Assembly: GCA_023374045.1 (NCBI GenBank)
Contig: CM041776.1
Span: forward strand, 348,315,636-348,379,635
Source: Limonium bicolor
Taxonomy: Eukaryota; Streptophyta; Magnoliopsida; Caryophyllales; Plumbaginaceae
DNA length: 64,000 bases
Reading direction: 5' to 3'
Shown here: positions 22,496 to 35,749 of the stretch, piece after piece
How positions within the stretch are numbered: position 1 is the first letter of the stretch
Layout of the letters: every line of letters begins with the position of its first letter
The notes under the pieces: model-generated
Database searches by the model: none
What the model saw: the letters and a program-made list of their open reading frames with translations, nothing else
Told to the model about the DNA's origin: nothing
Made by a program: the position numbers and the translations under genes

Positions 22496-25116
22496 CCAGA
22501 ACCTTGTTTCTAATTTCCCATTTGACTCCAAACTTCTCCACAAGTTCCCCCATGTGTCCTAATACCACTTAGGCACTTAAACTCACCTTAGAACTTCCAC
22601 CAAACTCTCCAAAACAATTTCCAAAGATCTTCTTAAACATTCACTCAATCCTTTTAAAACTCCTAACACTTAGGACTTATTTCCTTACATTTCCAACTTG
22701 TAACCTTACCAAAACTTCAACCAACCCAAGTGTTCCCTCCTTAACAGTTTGAGCACTTCATAGACATCATCTTTTCCATCTTCAGCTCATTTACCAAAAC
22801 TTCCTCAAGTCACCTTGCACATCCATGCACCAATTCCTCTCTTTTCCATTTATTACTCATCATTCCTAAACTCTTGGACATACCTAAACATTTCTTCCCA
22901 TCCTCTTAGCACCTTAACCTTGTTCTTCTTTACCTTGACCTTCCTACACCCTCCTTAAACACCTACATCTCTTTTACTCAATTTACTCACCATTCTCATG
23001 ATCTTACACTCTTATACATTCCTAGTCAATTTCCTCAACATTCGACAACATTCTCCTTCAGTTTTCACTTCCATCACCTAAGTCCACTTATTACCATCTA
23101 AACTAAAACCTTATTGCTATATTCTCAAGTTCATACCTAGATCACCTCAAAACATTTTACTTTATTTCCTCAAGTATTAACATTCCTCATACCATGATTT
23201 TGGTGTATTTAATACACCCACCAATCCTCTAATTCCTCCTAGACATCTCTAGGCCATACTAAACCTCAAGAACTACTTAGTTAACTCATTTCCACTCAAA
23301 TTCCTCTTAATGATCCCTAGTTACCCTAGGGCATATTAACTCACCACTACCTCTTAAACACTTTGTTTTCTACTCAAATTTCGCCATAGCTTCCCTAGTA
23401 TTATTTCATGCCCAAATGCATTGTTTTCCTCATTCAACCAACTCACACACATCTAGTCCTTTCTCATCTTGTTTTCTCACCCAAAACAACTCATTCACAA
23501 CAAACTCAATATAATGCAATAGTCTTAAATTGCATAGCACTAAGGCTCTTAAATGACATGGCTCTTAGGCCCTTAAATGACTTAAGCTTAAACACTGAAT
23601 TTCCCACATATAAAAGCTTTGCAACCTGCAAATACACCCATCAATCTCATAGTAGTTATAATGCTCTTAAAATCCATCTTAAACTTATATTACTAACTCA
23701 TTCCCATTGGCTCCTTAGTCACAAGTTCATAAGCTTGTTTAAATTCTTTTTCCTAGGTTATATAACCCATTACATAATGTAAGCTTTAAGCTACATTAGT
23801 ACTTATCTAAATACCATCCCTTAAAACTTAAACCATCATTAGGTAAGCCATTTACCTTATTTTCCTCAAGCTTCTCTTACTTTCTCCTTAGGCTTTTCCT
23901 TTGGACAATCTCGGCCACCAACTTAGTTTCTCTTGCCAATGTTCTAATCAATATACATTGACTATCATGAGTGCTAAACAATACACTAACCTTAAGGAAT
24001 GAAAACCTAGGTTAAAAATGTGTTCTAAGGTATAAAAGTGGATGATTACCTTTGAAGTCTCAAGGTAGACTTGGGCATTGAATGAAATAGGACCTCCACT
24101 AGTCCTTGGTGAATAAAACAAGCTAGAACAAGGCATAAAAACAAGGTATCTTAAGAGGCAAATTTTCGGCCATGGTGAGGAAGTGATGGAAACATGATTT
24201 TTCTTACATTTTCTTTACCTTAAGAGAATGGAGAAGCTAATGCACCCTCCAAGCTTATTTTTCCCCCTTCAATGGAGATTTCCCATGGCTCCAAAATGAA
24301 GCTTTTCCGATTTTGTAAAGATAGAAAGCTAGAGCTTGAGCTAACTAAGAATAATATGTGTTTAGTTTTTGATTTGGAGCAATATTGTGTATTTGGTGAG
24401 TGATTGAAGATGGAGAACCATGGAGGAGCAGCATTCTTGGTTTTGGAATAGAGAGAAGAAGAGAAACCGATGGAAGAAGAAGAGAATGAAGAAAGAAGAG
24501 GAGGGAAGTAAGCTAAATGAGATATTTTTTCTAAAAAGGTGAATAGTTACCTTACTTTATTTCCCTCTCTTTTTCCAACTTAGCTAACATGTTGTGGTGA
24601 CTCACCACCCTTAGAAAACCGGCCCCTTATTAATAAGGCTAGTCATGGTCTTTGTTGACCAACTTATTGACTTATGTTGACTAAAACTTAAACTAGTCAC
24701 TATTTGGCACTATTCACAAACTAGTGCACATATTTGTGAAATTTTTGATTTCCCATTGATTTAGACTTCCTAATGTGATAATAATTAGCACACATGTTGA
24801 TTAAGATGTAATCATAGGCATATAGCCACTCAAAACCCAATTCTAAGACAATTTCTCAAAAAGGTGCTTTAAGGAGTCTTAAAGCACATTTTATGTTTAA
24901 GCTTGTTTTTGAGCTTGGTTTTCTTTACTAATTGATTTAACATGTCCATTATCATGTTAATAAGGTCTTATAATGATATTTGGGTGCTAATCAAAGTCGC
25001 TCCAAGCTTAGAGCACATTTTTGCCTAAATTGCCCTTAAGGCATTTTATTGTGTTTTCCTTGGTTTAAATTGTCTACCAATGTTTCTAAGGCATGTTTTA
25101 GCCTTATTACAACTGA

Positions 25117-27775
25117 AATCATTATCCCCAACCAAGGATCTAATCTCCACAAAACCCAAACGGTTAACCTAGGCCGCCATTAATTGATGAATAATCTAGC
25201 CAACAGGGGAGAGGTAAATGTAGAGAGTCGTATGTGGGAAGGAGATAAGAAGAAGAGATTTTGGGGGAAATGACAAATTGAAATCCATTACAAATCCCAG
25301 TGATAAAGAATCGAAAGCATTGATGAGATATTGACATTGGAATAAAAGCCATAAACATGTAGGATGGAGATAACTCGCTAGGCCCTCTCAGTTAAAGTGA
25401 GAGAGAAAGTTGACACTGTGTATGAGCGTAAGTTTTATGAGTTTCAGTTATAACTTTTGACAGCTTGGAGTTTTCGTTGAAAGAACCTGAAAACTCTTAT
25501 ATGCAACTTGGAATGACTTGACGTATTTTTCCCACAGTTTGGAATAGTTTGGTCATGTCAGCAACTTTAAGATAGTTGTAATGATGAAGAAATTGATGCA
25601 AAGGTTTCCTCAGTCTCAAGTAAAGTTCAACACTGTATATGCTAGTTATCACTTATCATCAGTATGGAAATACTCTTCGACTTCCATACAAAGAGTTCAA
25701 CTTTAAAGCAAAAGAATCCATTGGAATTGGTTCACTTCAACCCTGTTCTATAACATCTTTTGAAAGATTTTAAAACTTTATTATAAAACTGTGACATGTG
25801 TTATTCTTTTAATTACCGGTGTAGCTCACAAATAGGTTCCCTTAGAATTCTCAAAATCTCAACCAAAGTACACATGAAAAACCATCGATCATTGGTTAAC
25901 CAACCCTATCCATATCAAGCTTAGCCATAAATGTCGAATTTAAAGCTTTTCGAGGGAAAGTTCAAACAACACTCTAGATTAGTTGAGCAAGTTCAAGCAA
26001 TCTTCCATTGATAAGATGGTGATCATCATTGATGAATTCTTGCGGTATGTGTGCTTCTATTTTATGAAACAAAATCTCAAGATTTTCTAAAGTAAAAGTT
26101 TAAGTAAAATGTACAATCAAAAGTTGGTAGAATCGTCTATTGTTAATGCGTAGACAAGACCCTAGATGAGTTCTAAAACTTCTTTAGAGATACAAAATTA
26201 ATACGGTACCACTTTACTTGTTCAACTACCCTGCAACAAAATGTAATATAAAGAAAGAATATACAATTAGTAAAGACATGTCAAAGTATGGTCCTTCCAA
26301 TCAACTAAGGTTTGAACGCAAACAATGAGTTTCGTAATGATTACGGGACTTCCAGAACAAAGGTTAGAATTTACGTAGTTGTTTCAAAAGTTATGGAAGA
26401 TAGAAGATGTCATTGGTGATTGGTCATATTTAATTCTATATATACAATTAATTATTTTTCTTATATACCTGATTCCGATCTGGATAGATATTCTGTTGCA
26501 TGCAAGGGATCCTCAAGATTCTATTGGGCAAAAGCTTACATACGCATAAGACGAGACGAGTTATATATATATGAATCGGGATCGATGATATATAACGCTA
26601 GGAGTCATACATTATAAACATATAGTATATGTTATCAATTAAGCTGATTTTATAGTAATAATTTCTCCCCTGAATTTCTACTGACATGTCTCCAACACAT
26701 TAGTTTATGATGAGGAGACACCGGTCATATATATATTATATCCCCGTGCCTTTCTGATAGGCTTATATAGCTAGTAGTTTAATTATATACACATAAATTA
26801 TTTGACTTACATAATACAGATAGAGACAGAGAGATATTGACAATACATCACAGAATGACATGACGGGAATCCAAAGAGAAACCCGCCAAAACCAAATCAT
26901 ATTATTAGACCTAAAAAAAAAATCATATTATTAGGGTAAGGGAGATGATAAACAAGAAGTTGCTATAAGCATATGTCTCCATGCTAAATTCCGACAACTA
27001 AACGCCAGACCACACATGAGATGAGACTTTGAGATGAGACTTTGATCAATTAAAAAACATACCCCTGAACTTATAAACAAATAATTGAAAGACAGGGCGA
27101 GGGCAAGGGAAGGGGGGGACTGACTCTCTGCCGCATATACATTATTCATTTACATATAACATGACATGTATACATGCATGTAACAGCGCAGATATATGAT
27201 AGACAATAAAACAGTACGTACGTAGTTGATGAATATGTGAAGGGAGCCGGAGTAGTACCAAGCAAAAAACGACAAGCAGAAGAATAGCTAGCAGCAATGA
27301 GAGAGATTTGAAAGAAAAATAAAACTTTTTTTTTAAAAAAATCCACAGGAGAGGAGCCCTACCAACTCTCATATATATATTGACAGATTGAGAAATATAT
27401 ATAGAGAAATGAGAAAGTTATGCCAAGAGAAAAAGTCCAAAAAAAAAAAAACATTTGAAACTAACTTAAACGTTACCCTTTTTTTTCCCTGTTCCCTCCA
27501 AATTCATAATGCAAATTATAACTAAACAAAACTTAAAGTAATCAGCCTTGTAGTTGTACCTCTGTGTTGTAGCTAGATACATGCATGCATATTGATTGAT
27601 TTGTATTATCTCCAGTACTACTACTCGATCGATCGCAAAGGCTGATTGATCTGTTTGATACTAGCTAGCTAGCTAGCACTTTTTTTTTTTTTTTTTTTTA
27701 CCCTAGCTAGTAAGTAAGTAAGTAAGTACTCGCTGGTAGCTAAATGGATCTCTAATTTCATTTGACCATTATGAA
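25117..27775. other. Intergenic, 3' flank of the IDD gene
   Basis: AT-rich sequence with no convincing ORF or RNA gene. It includes T9A7 at 27308, an A-run near 27438, a CTAG microsatellite at 27662-27677 next to a T-run, and (AAGT)n at 27713-27728. The last few hundred bases before 27776 probably include the 3' UTR of the - strand IDD gene. Confidence 0.4.
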
Positions 27776-30700
27776 TCAGTGATGATCACCAGCAGCAGCA
27801 CCGAAATTGTGATGACCCACAGCATTATTAACGTTATTTGTGTCGGTAGTAGTAGGAGTATTGTGCAATCCGGCCGCAGTTCCTCTAGACATGATGAAAT
27901 CAATCCCTTGATGTTGTTGCTCACCTACTCCAAGAAAATCTCTGGTAAGTCTATCAGATCCACTCATACTCATCCCAAATCTGATAGAGGAAGTTGCACT
28001 ACTACTATGACTACCACCGTTAAGAGTGTTGATGAACTCTTGTATGTTGTTGGTAGTACTGGGATCCGTTTCGTCGAACAAAGTGGTTCCATAGGTTGAT
28101 GGAAGAATGGAATTATGAGGAGGTAATTTGTTGGTGGTTGTACTTCCTGCAGCAGCAGCAGCATCAGGAGCTGATGATGATGATGATTTGATGAGGAATG
28201 AATTTTGGTGGTTGTTGGAAGAAGTTGAGCCGATCTGAGCAGCTTTTTGGAGGAGAGCAGTAGCAGACATGTGAGCTGTGGTGGTGATATTTGTTTGTTG
28301 TTGTTGGTGAATGTTACCTGAGGTGCCAAAGAGTGAAGTAAATCCTGCTGATGAATTGATTTGGTGGTTTCCACTTCCTCCTAAGATGTTGTTACTTTGT
28401 GAGAAAAGATTTGAGCCGCTTTCGTTGTTGTTTCCTGCATTTATGACATGCTAACTTAATTAGTTAATCGTGCGTGAAATTGAATGAATAAATTATTTAA
28501 GCAATTTGTGTGAATAATAAAGTTACCGTTAGTTCCGATGAGATTATGATGGAAGTGACTGGAAGTGCAGTTGTTGGGTGAGAAGAAATTGCCAATATTA
28601 CTAAAAAGAGTAGTAGTAGTACAGTTTCCTCCAGCAGCCGAATCTGTATCTTCCTCCGTCACGGTTTGCATAGAAGATGGATGCATTTGAAGACCAAGTT
28701 GGTGGTGGTGGTGCATTTGATCATCTAGAGTACCGCCGTAACCATTTTGGTTTGGATTATACATATTGGTAGTAGGGTGAAGAGCATGAAATGAACCCAT
28801 GGGAGACTGAAGTAGATGATCAAATTTAGAGCGTGAATTACCATCAAGTAATAGATGATCGTTATTATTAGGGTTTTGGTGATCTAGGGATTGCATTTGT
28901 AAGGGGGAGGAGGATGGCAGCAAGTTGTTGTTGTTGTGGTGGTGGTGATGTAGATGTTGAGATAAACCTAAACCCATGGCGCCAGTAGCGGATATAGCAG
29001 CAGTTGAAGGTGCGAATAAGGAACCGGTAACGCCACTGCCGCCAATAGCTGTTAAGGTTGTGGGATGGTTTAAGGCTTCTCGAGTAATGACGTCGCAGAA
29101 TGCTCTGTGAGTCACGAAGCTGTCACGCCTGGAGTGGGAGAGCCAATTAATATGCAACACAAAATGATAAAACAGTTGGTGATCTGTACTACAGAAATTT
29201 TGACTTCATCGGAAAATTGAAGTACTAGGTCAAGATTTTGTTTAAAAGAGAAAGGGTGAGAAAATTTTAAAAATAAAAGAAAAAAGAGGCCAGGGTGATG
29301 GTGATGAGACAGAGGCCTACTACGACGACGTACGTACAAAAACCAATAATTGAAGTGGTGATATATATATATATGATAATGGAATAAAACAAAACACATG
29401 CAACGTAGTAGCTAGATATCATCACACACAGAGTAAGTCACGAGACTCTGAAACAATAGAAATAGTGGTGTTGTGTTGGTGTAGTATTTCATAATTCAAT
29501 CAGTGAAAGATAGCTAGCTAGCTAGGGACCAGAAATTCACACATATATATCTATACACATGTACATTGAGTATTTTTTTTTTTAAAAAAAAAAGAATGAA
29601 TGAACCATTTAAATTAGAATATGTATAGTTTTGGTTGGAATTTGTTGATATGCATGGAGAAGGAATGATGCATATATACATTACCAGTAGTCAGCTATTT
29701 AAGTGTAAAGCATTAATGACAGGAGAATAGGATTAAAGAGTTATTAGTTGCCTTGCCTCACCTGGGGCTGGGACTGGGTCGGGGGAGTGAGTGAGTGAGT
29801 TCCATTAAATGCAAGAATGTAGGGAAAGAATAATACACTATATGGTCTATTTTCATGAAAGGCAATCTATCAATTATCATCACAACCTAACATATAGCTA
29901 GACAAAATTATGCTACTACTACTAATTATAATAGTGTCGACATTGTTTTTTCAGTAAAAGTTACTACTACTACTACTACTAACTATTGAATGAATTTCCA
30001 GGCGGGTCCAGTAAATACTGATTGCAAAGATTGAATAAGATGAATGAGGAGCTGACTCTCTCTCTCTTTCTTCTCCGTTGCGTAGGGCTATTTCTGATTC
30101 TATATATCCATTTTCAGTATCTGTAATGTGACTATTAAATTAATTGTACATATATATTCGACACTGTTAGCTTATAATTTCGCAACAGCTAGTATATTTT
30201 TAGCTATGAACATGAAACCAGAAGGGTATGGGAATGGAAGTTGGAAGAGATCAGGTCCTAGTCACTAGTCTAGTCTAGTCTAGTCTTTGGATGCATGAGG
30301 TTGATTGAGCTAACTTGACATAAAATTCGCGCGCGTATACTACTGTTATGTACTACTCACTCGTCACTCCTATAAGGGAAAGAGTATTTATTAATTATGC
30401 AAAGCCAAAGAGAGAGTGTGAGAGATGAACTAGAAATGAGAGAACAGATGTAGCCAACCCAGAAGATAACAAATAAACCACCCCAATAGTAGTAGTGTAT
30501 ATGACTATAGTGTATGTAGTAACAGCTAACAAACTCCTCTCTCTCTCTACATGCACTGAACCTCATGGTACTGGACATGGCCCCCTCTCTCTCTCTCTCT
30601 ATCTCTATCTTTGGCAACACGTGAACCCCGCGCGCTACCAATTGCATTCTAGTCTACTGGTGATTAATTTCAATTTCGTTTTAAAAAAGGTAAACCAACC

Positions 30701-32626
30701 AAAAAGGTAAATATATATGACCATGCATCTTCTTCTTCTTTTTTCTACACCCTCCGTTCAACAATAATTGTCATTTTAGAAACTTGCACACTTATTAAGA
30801 AAAGTAGGACAATGACGCATGTGCCCCTACTTTTTACTTTTCCATTTAGATAATAATTACTTTTATATTGAATAGTAGGGGTAAAAGTGGAAAGAAGTGT
30901 GTCAAAAAGCTAGAATAACAGATATTTTTGAACAAGAATCACATCCTAAAACGACAAATATTAATGAACGGAGGGAGTATTGAAAACTAGCTGAAAACCA
31001 TGGAAAAAGTCAGGTGTGATGTTATAAATAGGATGAAATCAAAGAAACGGCTGAGTGTGCACCACACGAGTATATATACTGTAGTAGATAGAGTAGTAAG
31101 TATCCAAGACTAGCTAGAGAAAAGAAGATCCAGAAGCACTACAGCTCACCTCATGCTCACACTACCCAAATTCTCACATAAAACCAACAAAATCTCATCT
31201 AAAAACAAAATTAGACAACTACGTACGTACCAACGTGGTTTTCTCTCATCTGTATAGTATATACTATGATGTAATGCTCTTTATATGAACCAGGCAATTT
31301 CATTTCTGTTTTGTAATACCCATTTCACTCTATCTATTAAGACTAAAATTCATCATGACCTCACCCTCATCCTCCTAACTAACATCTAAAATATACAACA
31401 CTACTCATCTAGGATCGATCGATCGATCAATGTAATCTCAAACACTTGGCTGGCTAGCTAGCTAGCTAGTTGTGATCAACAATTCACCAAACATTTAATC
31501 AATCAATAATCAAAATACATTAACATACCTTGAAAAAACTGTGCCACAATCACAACGATACTCTCTAGTCCCACAAGTCTTCCGATGCGCTTTCCAATCA
31601 GACTGAACCGCATATTTCTTCGAACATTTATCACATTTAAATTTCTTCTCACCATGTTTCCTATAGAAATGTTTCTTTATTCCTGTTAAATCACCCAGTG
31701 CTCTTGACGGATCATGGTGTACACAGCTCGGTTCTGGACATAAGTACACTTTCTTTCTAACCGGAGCTCCATCTTTGTTACTGTTCTTCTGTTTAAGTTT
31801 CCATGGAAGATTATGTCCACGACGATGTAATTGTAGATTCTGTTCACGCTGGAATCCCTTGTTGCATACTTCGCAGATGAAACGATTTGTTGCCATTAAT
31901 GATTTTGGTGATAGTGCTATCACTTCCGCGTCTGGATCTGTAGTAGTGTTTAAATAATGGAAATAATTATATACATATCGCCTAATAAAACATATATACC
32001 GACCAATGACATACGTACGGTTATGTCAAATTAATTAACCTTTCTTTTCTTGTCCCTGAATTTTCACCTAGCTAGGGTTTGGAATTCTAACTATATATAT
32101 AGCTACTTTGCAATCGCAACAACAACAGCAAAAAAGAGAAGAAGAATTTTGGTTTTTTTTTCTTTTTTTTTTTATAAAAAAGCAAAGTATTTTCTCAAGT
32201 CAAGTCTATTCTATTCAATTCAATTCATTATACACCGACTGAAACTGTTGGAAATTTTATCAAGAAGATAGATTAATAATGTACAAAAACAAACTAGTCT
32301 AGTACTTTCTACTTACTTGCAATTCCCGGGACATTTCTTCTCTTCTTCTGATTCTGCGACGCATCTGCTGTTGCTGATGAGGCGGCAGCGGCACCAACTA
32401 CTGCTGCTGCTGATGTAGTGGGCCCAACCATTGAACCGCCTGAACTAGAAACGGTGTTACAACCCACCGCGGATAATACATCAGCAGCCGGCCCTAACCC
32501 CGCTGACGAGTGATGCTGTCCTGGACCTCCTCCTATATTAGTACTACTAATGGGGATTTGATGATGATGATGATGATTATTACTACCACCCACGTCAAAG
32601 AAACCAGATGACGAAGAACCAGCCAT
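27776..32626 (-). CDS. INDETERMINATE DOMAIN C2H2 zinc-finger transcription factor (IDD4/5/6 type)
   Basis: Four exons on the - strand: 32626-32317, 31937-31529, 29128-28527 and 28434-27776, all with GT-AG introns, giving 659 residues in one frame. A stop lies upstream of the first in-frame ATG. Seen: a basic KKRR nuclear-localisation motif (94-97), then the ID domain with four fingers: C125/C128/H141/H145, C170/C175/H193/H198, C205/C208/H221/C225 and C232/C234/H247/C251. The C-terminus has the family motifs MSATALLQKAAQ (496-507) and TRDFLGV (604-610), within long Ser/Asn/His-rich stretches. Known: IDD proteins bind DNA in the nucleus and act with GRAS regulators such as SHR, SCR and DELLAs in root patterning, gibberellin responses and metabolism. 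The post-finger segment suggests the IDD4/IDD5/IDD6 clade; neighbouring PUX7 favours the IDD6/BLUEJAY position. The exact orthologue is not certain. Confidence 0.92.
30748..30977. mobile_element. Stowaway-like MITE in IDD intron 2
   Basis: A 230-bp element with terminal inverted repeats CACCCTCCGTTC / GAACGGAGGGAG, flanked by TA on both sides (30746-30747 and 30978-30979). The CTCCCTCCGT terminus and TA target site are the hallmarks of plant Stowaway (Tc1/mariner) MITEs; the left end has one substitution. Confidence 0.85.
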
Positions 32627-32633
32627 CTGTGTA

Positions 32634-32666
32634 CCCAAACCCAAACCCAAACCCAAACCCAAACCT
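32634..32666 (-). promoter_or_regulatory. G-quadruplex motif just upstream of the IDD start codon
   Basis: On the coding strand, five GGG tracts separated by TTT loops, plus a trailing GG, end 7 nt before the ATG at 32626. Four GGG tracts with 3-nt loops meet the classic G-quadruplex rule. If the stretch is in the mature 5' UTR, such a structure would lie next to the initiation codon and could reduce or condition translation. A caveat is that CAG directly precedes the ATG, so a short 5'-UTR intron ending there is conceivable. Confidence 0.75.
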
Positions 32667-34806
32667 CAATCAATGGTGGCGCACGGTTACCTATTTGAAG
32701 AAGAGCTACTTGGATTGGAATTGGATGTACACAAAAGATCGAAGAGTGAATTTTCTAGCTACTACCACCTGTCTCTCTCAGTTCATCAGAAACTCTATCT
32801 AGTCTGCTGAGTATTAATTATACAGATGACCCTGACCCTGATGATGATGATGATGATGATGATGAGCTGAGGTGACCAAACCCACGGTACATGCAAATTA
32901 AAGGACAGAAGTTAATTAGAACGATTAAAGAAAACCCAATTAATTACCTCCCTACCTCTCCTCTTGATAATTTGAATACAAACAACTAGGAGTATATATT
33001 TGATACATGACGGCTGCTTGCTTGCTTGCTAGCTAGCTGCTAGTGATGAGATTTATTGTAATCGCGCGTATCGATTGAAGGAGAGCAATTTATGAATGAA
33101 TGAATGAATGAACCCTAGCTAGAACATGGAAGGAGATAATTATAATTAGGATTATCTTTATTAGTTTCTGCGGTGGTACCTATTGAAGATTCATTTTCGA
33201 GCTGGATTTTGAATTCAAGAGAAAAGAGATCGATACTACTGGAGAGAAAAAAGAAAGGAGATACTAGAGGTCACAGGTGGGAAATGGACAGTAAGTAGAG
33301 AGTAAGAGAAAGAGAGAAGAAGCAACCCAACAACAAGAAGAAGAATATAGAAAGAGAGAGAGAGAGCTCGGAGGAGGAGGTTCAGAGATAAAGAAGAGAG
33401 TTGAGACAGGAATTAACAAACAAGATGGAATGGACCCATCCATGGAACTGTTTATTTAATTATTTTATCTCAAAAAATTTATACTCGTCTGTTTTCTTTC
33501 TTGCTGTTTTTCTCTTTTGGATTTCTTTCTCTCAAGCTACTACCAATGTCCAATGTGTGTGTGTAACTGTAAAAAAAAAAAAAAAAACAGTACGTAACTC
33601 AGAATACATATATAGTTCTTTTTTTTGCACATAACAATAAAAACCATTAATTAATTACTCTAATTTAGAAAAGTGAAAATTTCACACAAGTTGAATTTAC
33701 AGCTGCATGAGTAGAGCATGCTGATTCATCTATATATGTATGTGTGACATGTACAGAATGGGGCCTGGCCGGATGTTGAGTCGCGTTGCACACTTGCACC
33801 GCACATACGGACCCCTCCACCTGGTTTATGATTATAAAAACTAAATTAAACCCATATTATCAGTAATCAGTAATCAGTAATCCGTATATACATAACTTTC
33901 TAACCACTCCATTATATATATTTTGACTTAATTAGCTCCAAAGTATTATTTTTTACTAGTACTATTATCTAGCCGACTGGTTATACATTATATTATTGAG
34001 AGAAAAGGGCATAGATGTTTTTGTCTTGGGAAAGAGCTAATTGAATTAATTAACAAGGACAAACAGTTTTTTTCCCAAGCTAATATTTACCAATATATCA
34101 TAGTCGTACTAGCTAACATTAATTTATACTATAGGTATACACGAAGTTTGAAATTCTAATTAAGCGGGATGGATACGATACCTGGCATTAATTAAGTTTT
34201 TTGAAATTGAATCGGATACGAGTTATTACAACTGCCCAAATGATCGATCAATGATCTTTTCCCATCGAATTAAGAAAACATTGAAGAAATATTTATTTAT
34301 TTTCGCATTGAATTACAAACTAGATCAGTTTAGATCGATGTTGATGTTGTTCCTGATCATAACTCGAAGAATTGCCCATTTTGCTTTTCAAGATAATAAG
34401 TACTATCTCCTCACGTTTGCAGCGGCCGGCCGTTTCTCTTCTTCTTTTATTTCTTTTCTGTTCCGTGAATTCGTCTTCATATATAGTATCATCTATCCCG
34501 AGGCCGAGATGAAAAACAGCCTCAGCTCCCTCCACTGTAGTCTGTGTATGTGTGTCATGTGTTTGGAATATGCGGCTGGGGTCCACACCCACACCCTCAC
34601 CCCCACCCCCCTCGTCGACGTACGTTACAAAATACGCAGAACAGAAAAAGCAGAAGCGGCCCCGGCCCAGATGCTTCAAGACAAAAACCCCTCACCTTGC
34701 ATCTGTTTCTACCGCTCTCCTCTCAAATTTACTAAAGTAATCTTTCTTTGGCTATAGTGAAACTATTTTTTTCTATAATACATGCATGGTCACAACCAAA
34801 ACTAAA
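32667..34806 (-). promoter_or_regulatory. IDD 5' leader and upstream region
   Basis: Probable 5' UTR and promoter of the - strand IDD gene. It contains a (GAT)n run (32840-32863), GAAT repeats near 33092-33111, and a GA-rich tract (33298-33365) that reads as CT-rich on the gene strand, a common feature of plant core promoters and leaders. A run of A is at 33571-33586. Beyond about 33700 I see no gene; the longest ORF (34251-34757) looks like chance. Confidence 0.4.
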
Positions 34807-34808
34807 TA

Positions 34809-35032
34809 CTCCCTCCGTCTCATTCACTTTGTCCTCTTTACTATTTGAGCTTGTCGTTTGACTTCAATATTTAACATGTAAGATAATATATTTTTATAAA
34901 AAAAAATTAATAATGGATTTTTTTATGTGAAAAACTATATATTGTAAAAATTATTTTATCTTATATATTTAATATTGAAGTGGAAAAACGTGCCAAAAAG
35001 CAAATGAGACACTTATGACGGGACGGAGGTAG
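34809..35032. mobile_element. Stowaway-like MITE
   Basis: A 224-bp element beginning CTCCCTCCGTC and ending GACGGAGGTAG, flanked by TA (34807-34808 and 35033-35034). The inverted ends continue inward (CTCATT.ACTTT / AAATGAGAC). It belongs to the same superfamily as the MITE at 30748 but differs in sequence. Confidence 0.85.
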
Positions 35033-35498
35033 TATATAATTAATGGCTGAATATTTTCTTCATTTATCCTACTTATTAGTAATGTGTTACCAATTCAAAT
35101 CCACACCTCTTTCATTCTCCCTTTAACAGGTGTTTCTAGGAGTCTTCTACATCTATCCTTTTGCAATACTGATCCTCATCTCGACTCCAAACACATTTTT
35201 TCATTGATGTGGCCCTCCAATTAATTGTCGCTTCTGCTTTTCAGTTTCACACATGTTTACCCCATTAAAGTTGCACTCTAATCGACGCCTCTGTCTTAGG
35301 AATGGTATCCCATATGATTGAACACTGCATGCGTGAGTGAGGCTAATATTTGGTCTTCTCAACTTCCTCCTCCCTCTTCCACCTTTTGTCGACTGATCCT
35401 TCTAGTCTTCGTCCTTTGCTGCATTTTCTTCAATAACCCCTTATATTTGACTCTAAAATGGCCAATCCACCTTTGCATGTGTCCGTTGAGGACTTGCC

Positions 35499-35666
35499 TG
35501 TTAGAAAAATATCTGTAACAACCTATGTAACTAATCCCTTATACATCGATAACCTCTTCCTAGAATAGTGCCACTACTCCTAGATTAGTGCCTCTTACCG
35601 TTAATCACTTCTGTATAAATACACTACAGCATAGCAGTAATATAATCATCAATTACCTTATTCACA
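35499..35666 (+). repeat. 5' LTR of the copia element
   Basis: 168 bp, TGTTAG...TTCACA. It carries a TATA box (TATAAATA, 35614-35621) about 50 bp before its end, the likely promoter of the genomic transcript. It appears identical to 40186-40353. Confidence 0.97.
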
Positions 35667-35680
35667 TGGTATCAGGCTCT
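35667..35680 (+). other. Copia primer-binding site
   Basis: TGGTATCAGGCTCT directly abuts the 5' LTR. It matches the complement of the initiator tRNA-Met 3' end for the first nine bases and then diverges slightly from the usual TGGTATCAGAGC. Confidence 0.85.
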
Positions 35681-35749
35681 TAATTCCGATCCCCCTCATC
35701 CTCTCTCTCTCGCTTCTGCTCACCGTCCTCCTTCCTCCTTTTTCCAGCA

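Larger units (their letters stand above)
20584..25111 (-). mobile_element. Giant solo LTR, 4528 bp
   Basis: The segment starts TGTAACACCCC and ends CCTTATTACA, flanked by ACTGA at 20579-20583 and 25112-25116, a perfect 5-bp target duplication. Read on the - strand it ends GGGGTGTTACA, and about 315 bp before that end carries GCTGACCCCC-TTT-GGGGGCTG, closely matching GCTGACCCCCTAGGGGGACC at 52170 and 61861. Its length is almost the same as the 4.5-kb LTRs at 48048 and 57763, so it belongs to a related long-LTR gypsy family. No internal region remains. The ORFs inside are short and unconvincing. Confidence 0.85.

Noticed and set aside
25164..25358. Short antisense ORF after the solo LTR
   Set aside because: 64 codons without motif, promoter or neighbouring exon; not supported.
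34251..34757. 168-codon ORF on the + strand
   Set aside because: It has no recognisable domain, is overlapped by a similar-sized ORF on the other strand, and lies in AT-rich upstream DNA with no sign of coding composition. It is most likely chance.
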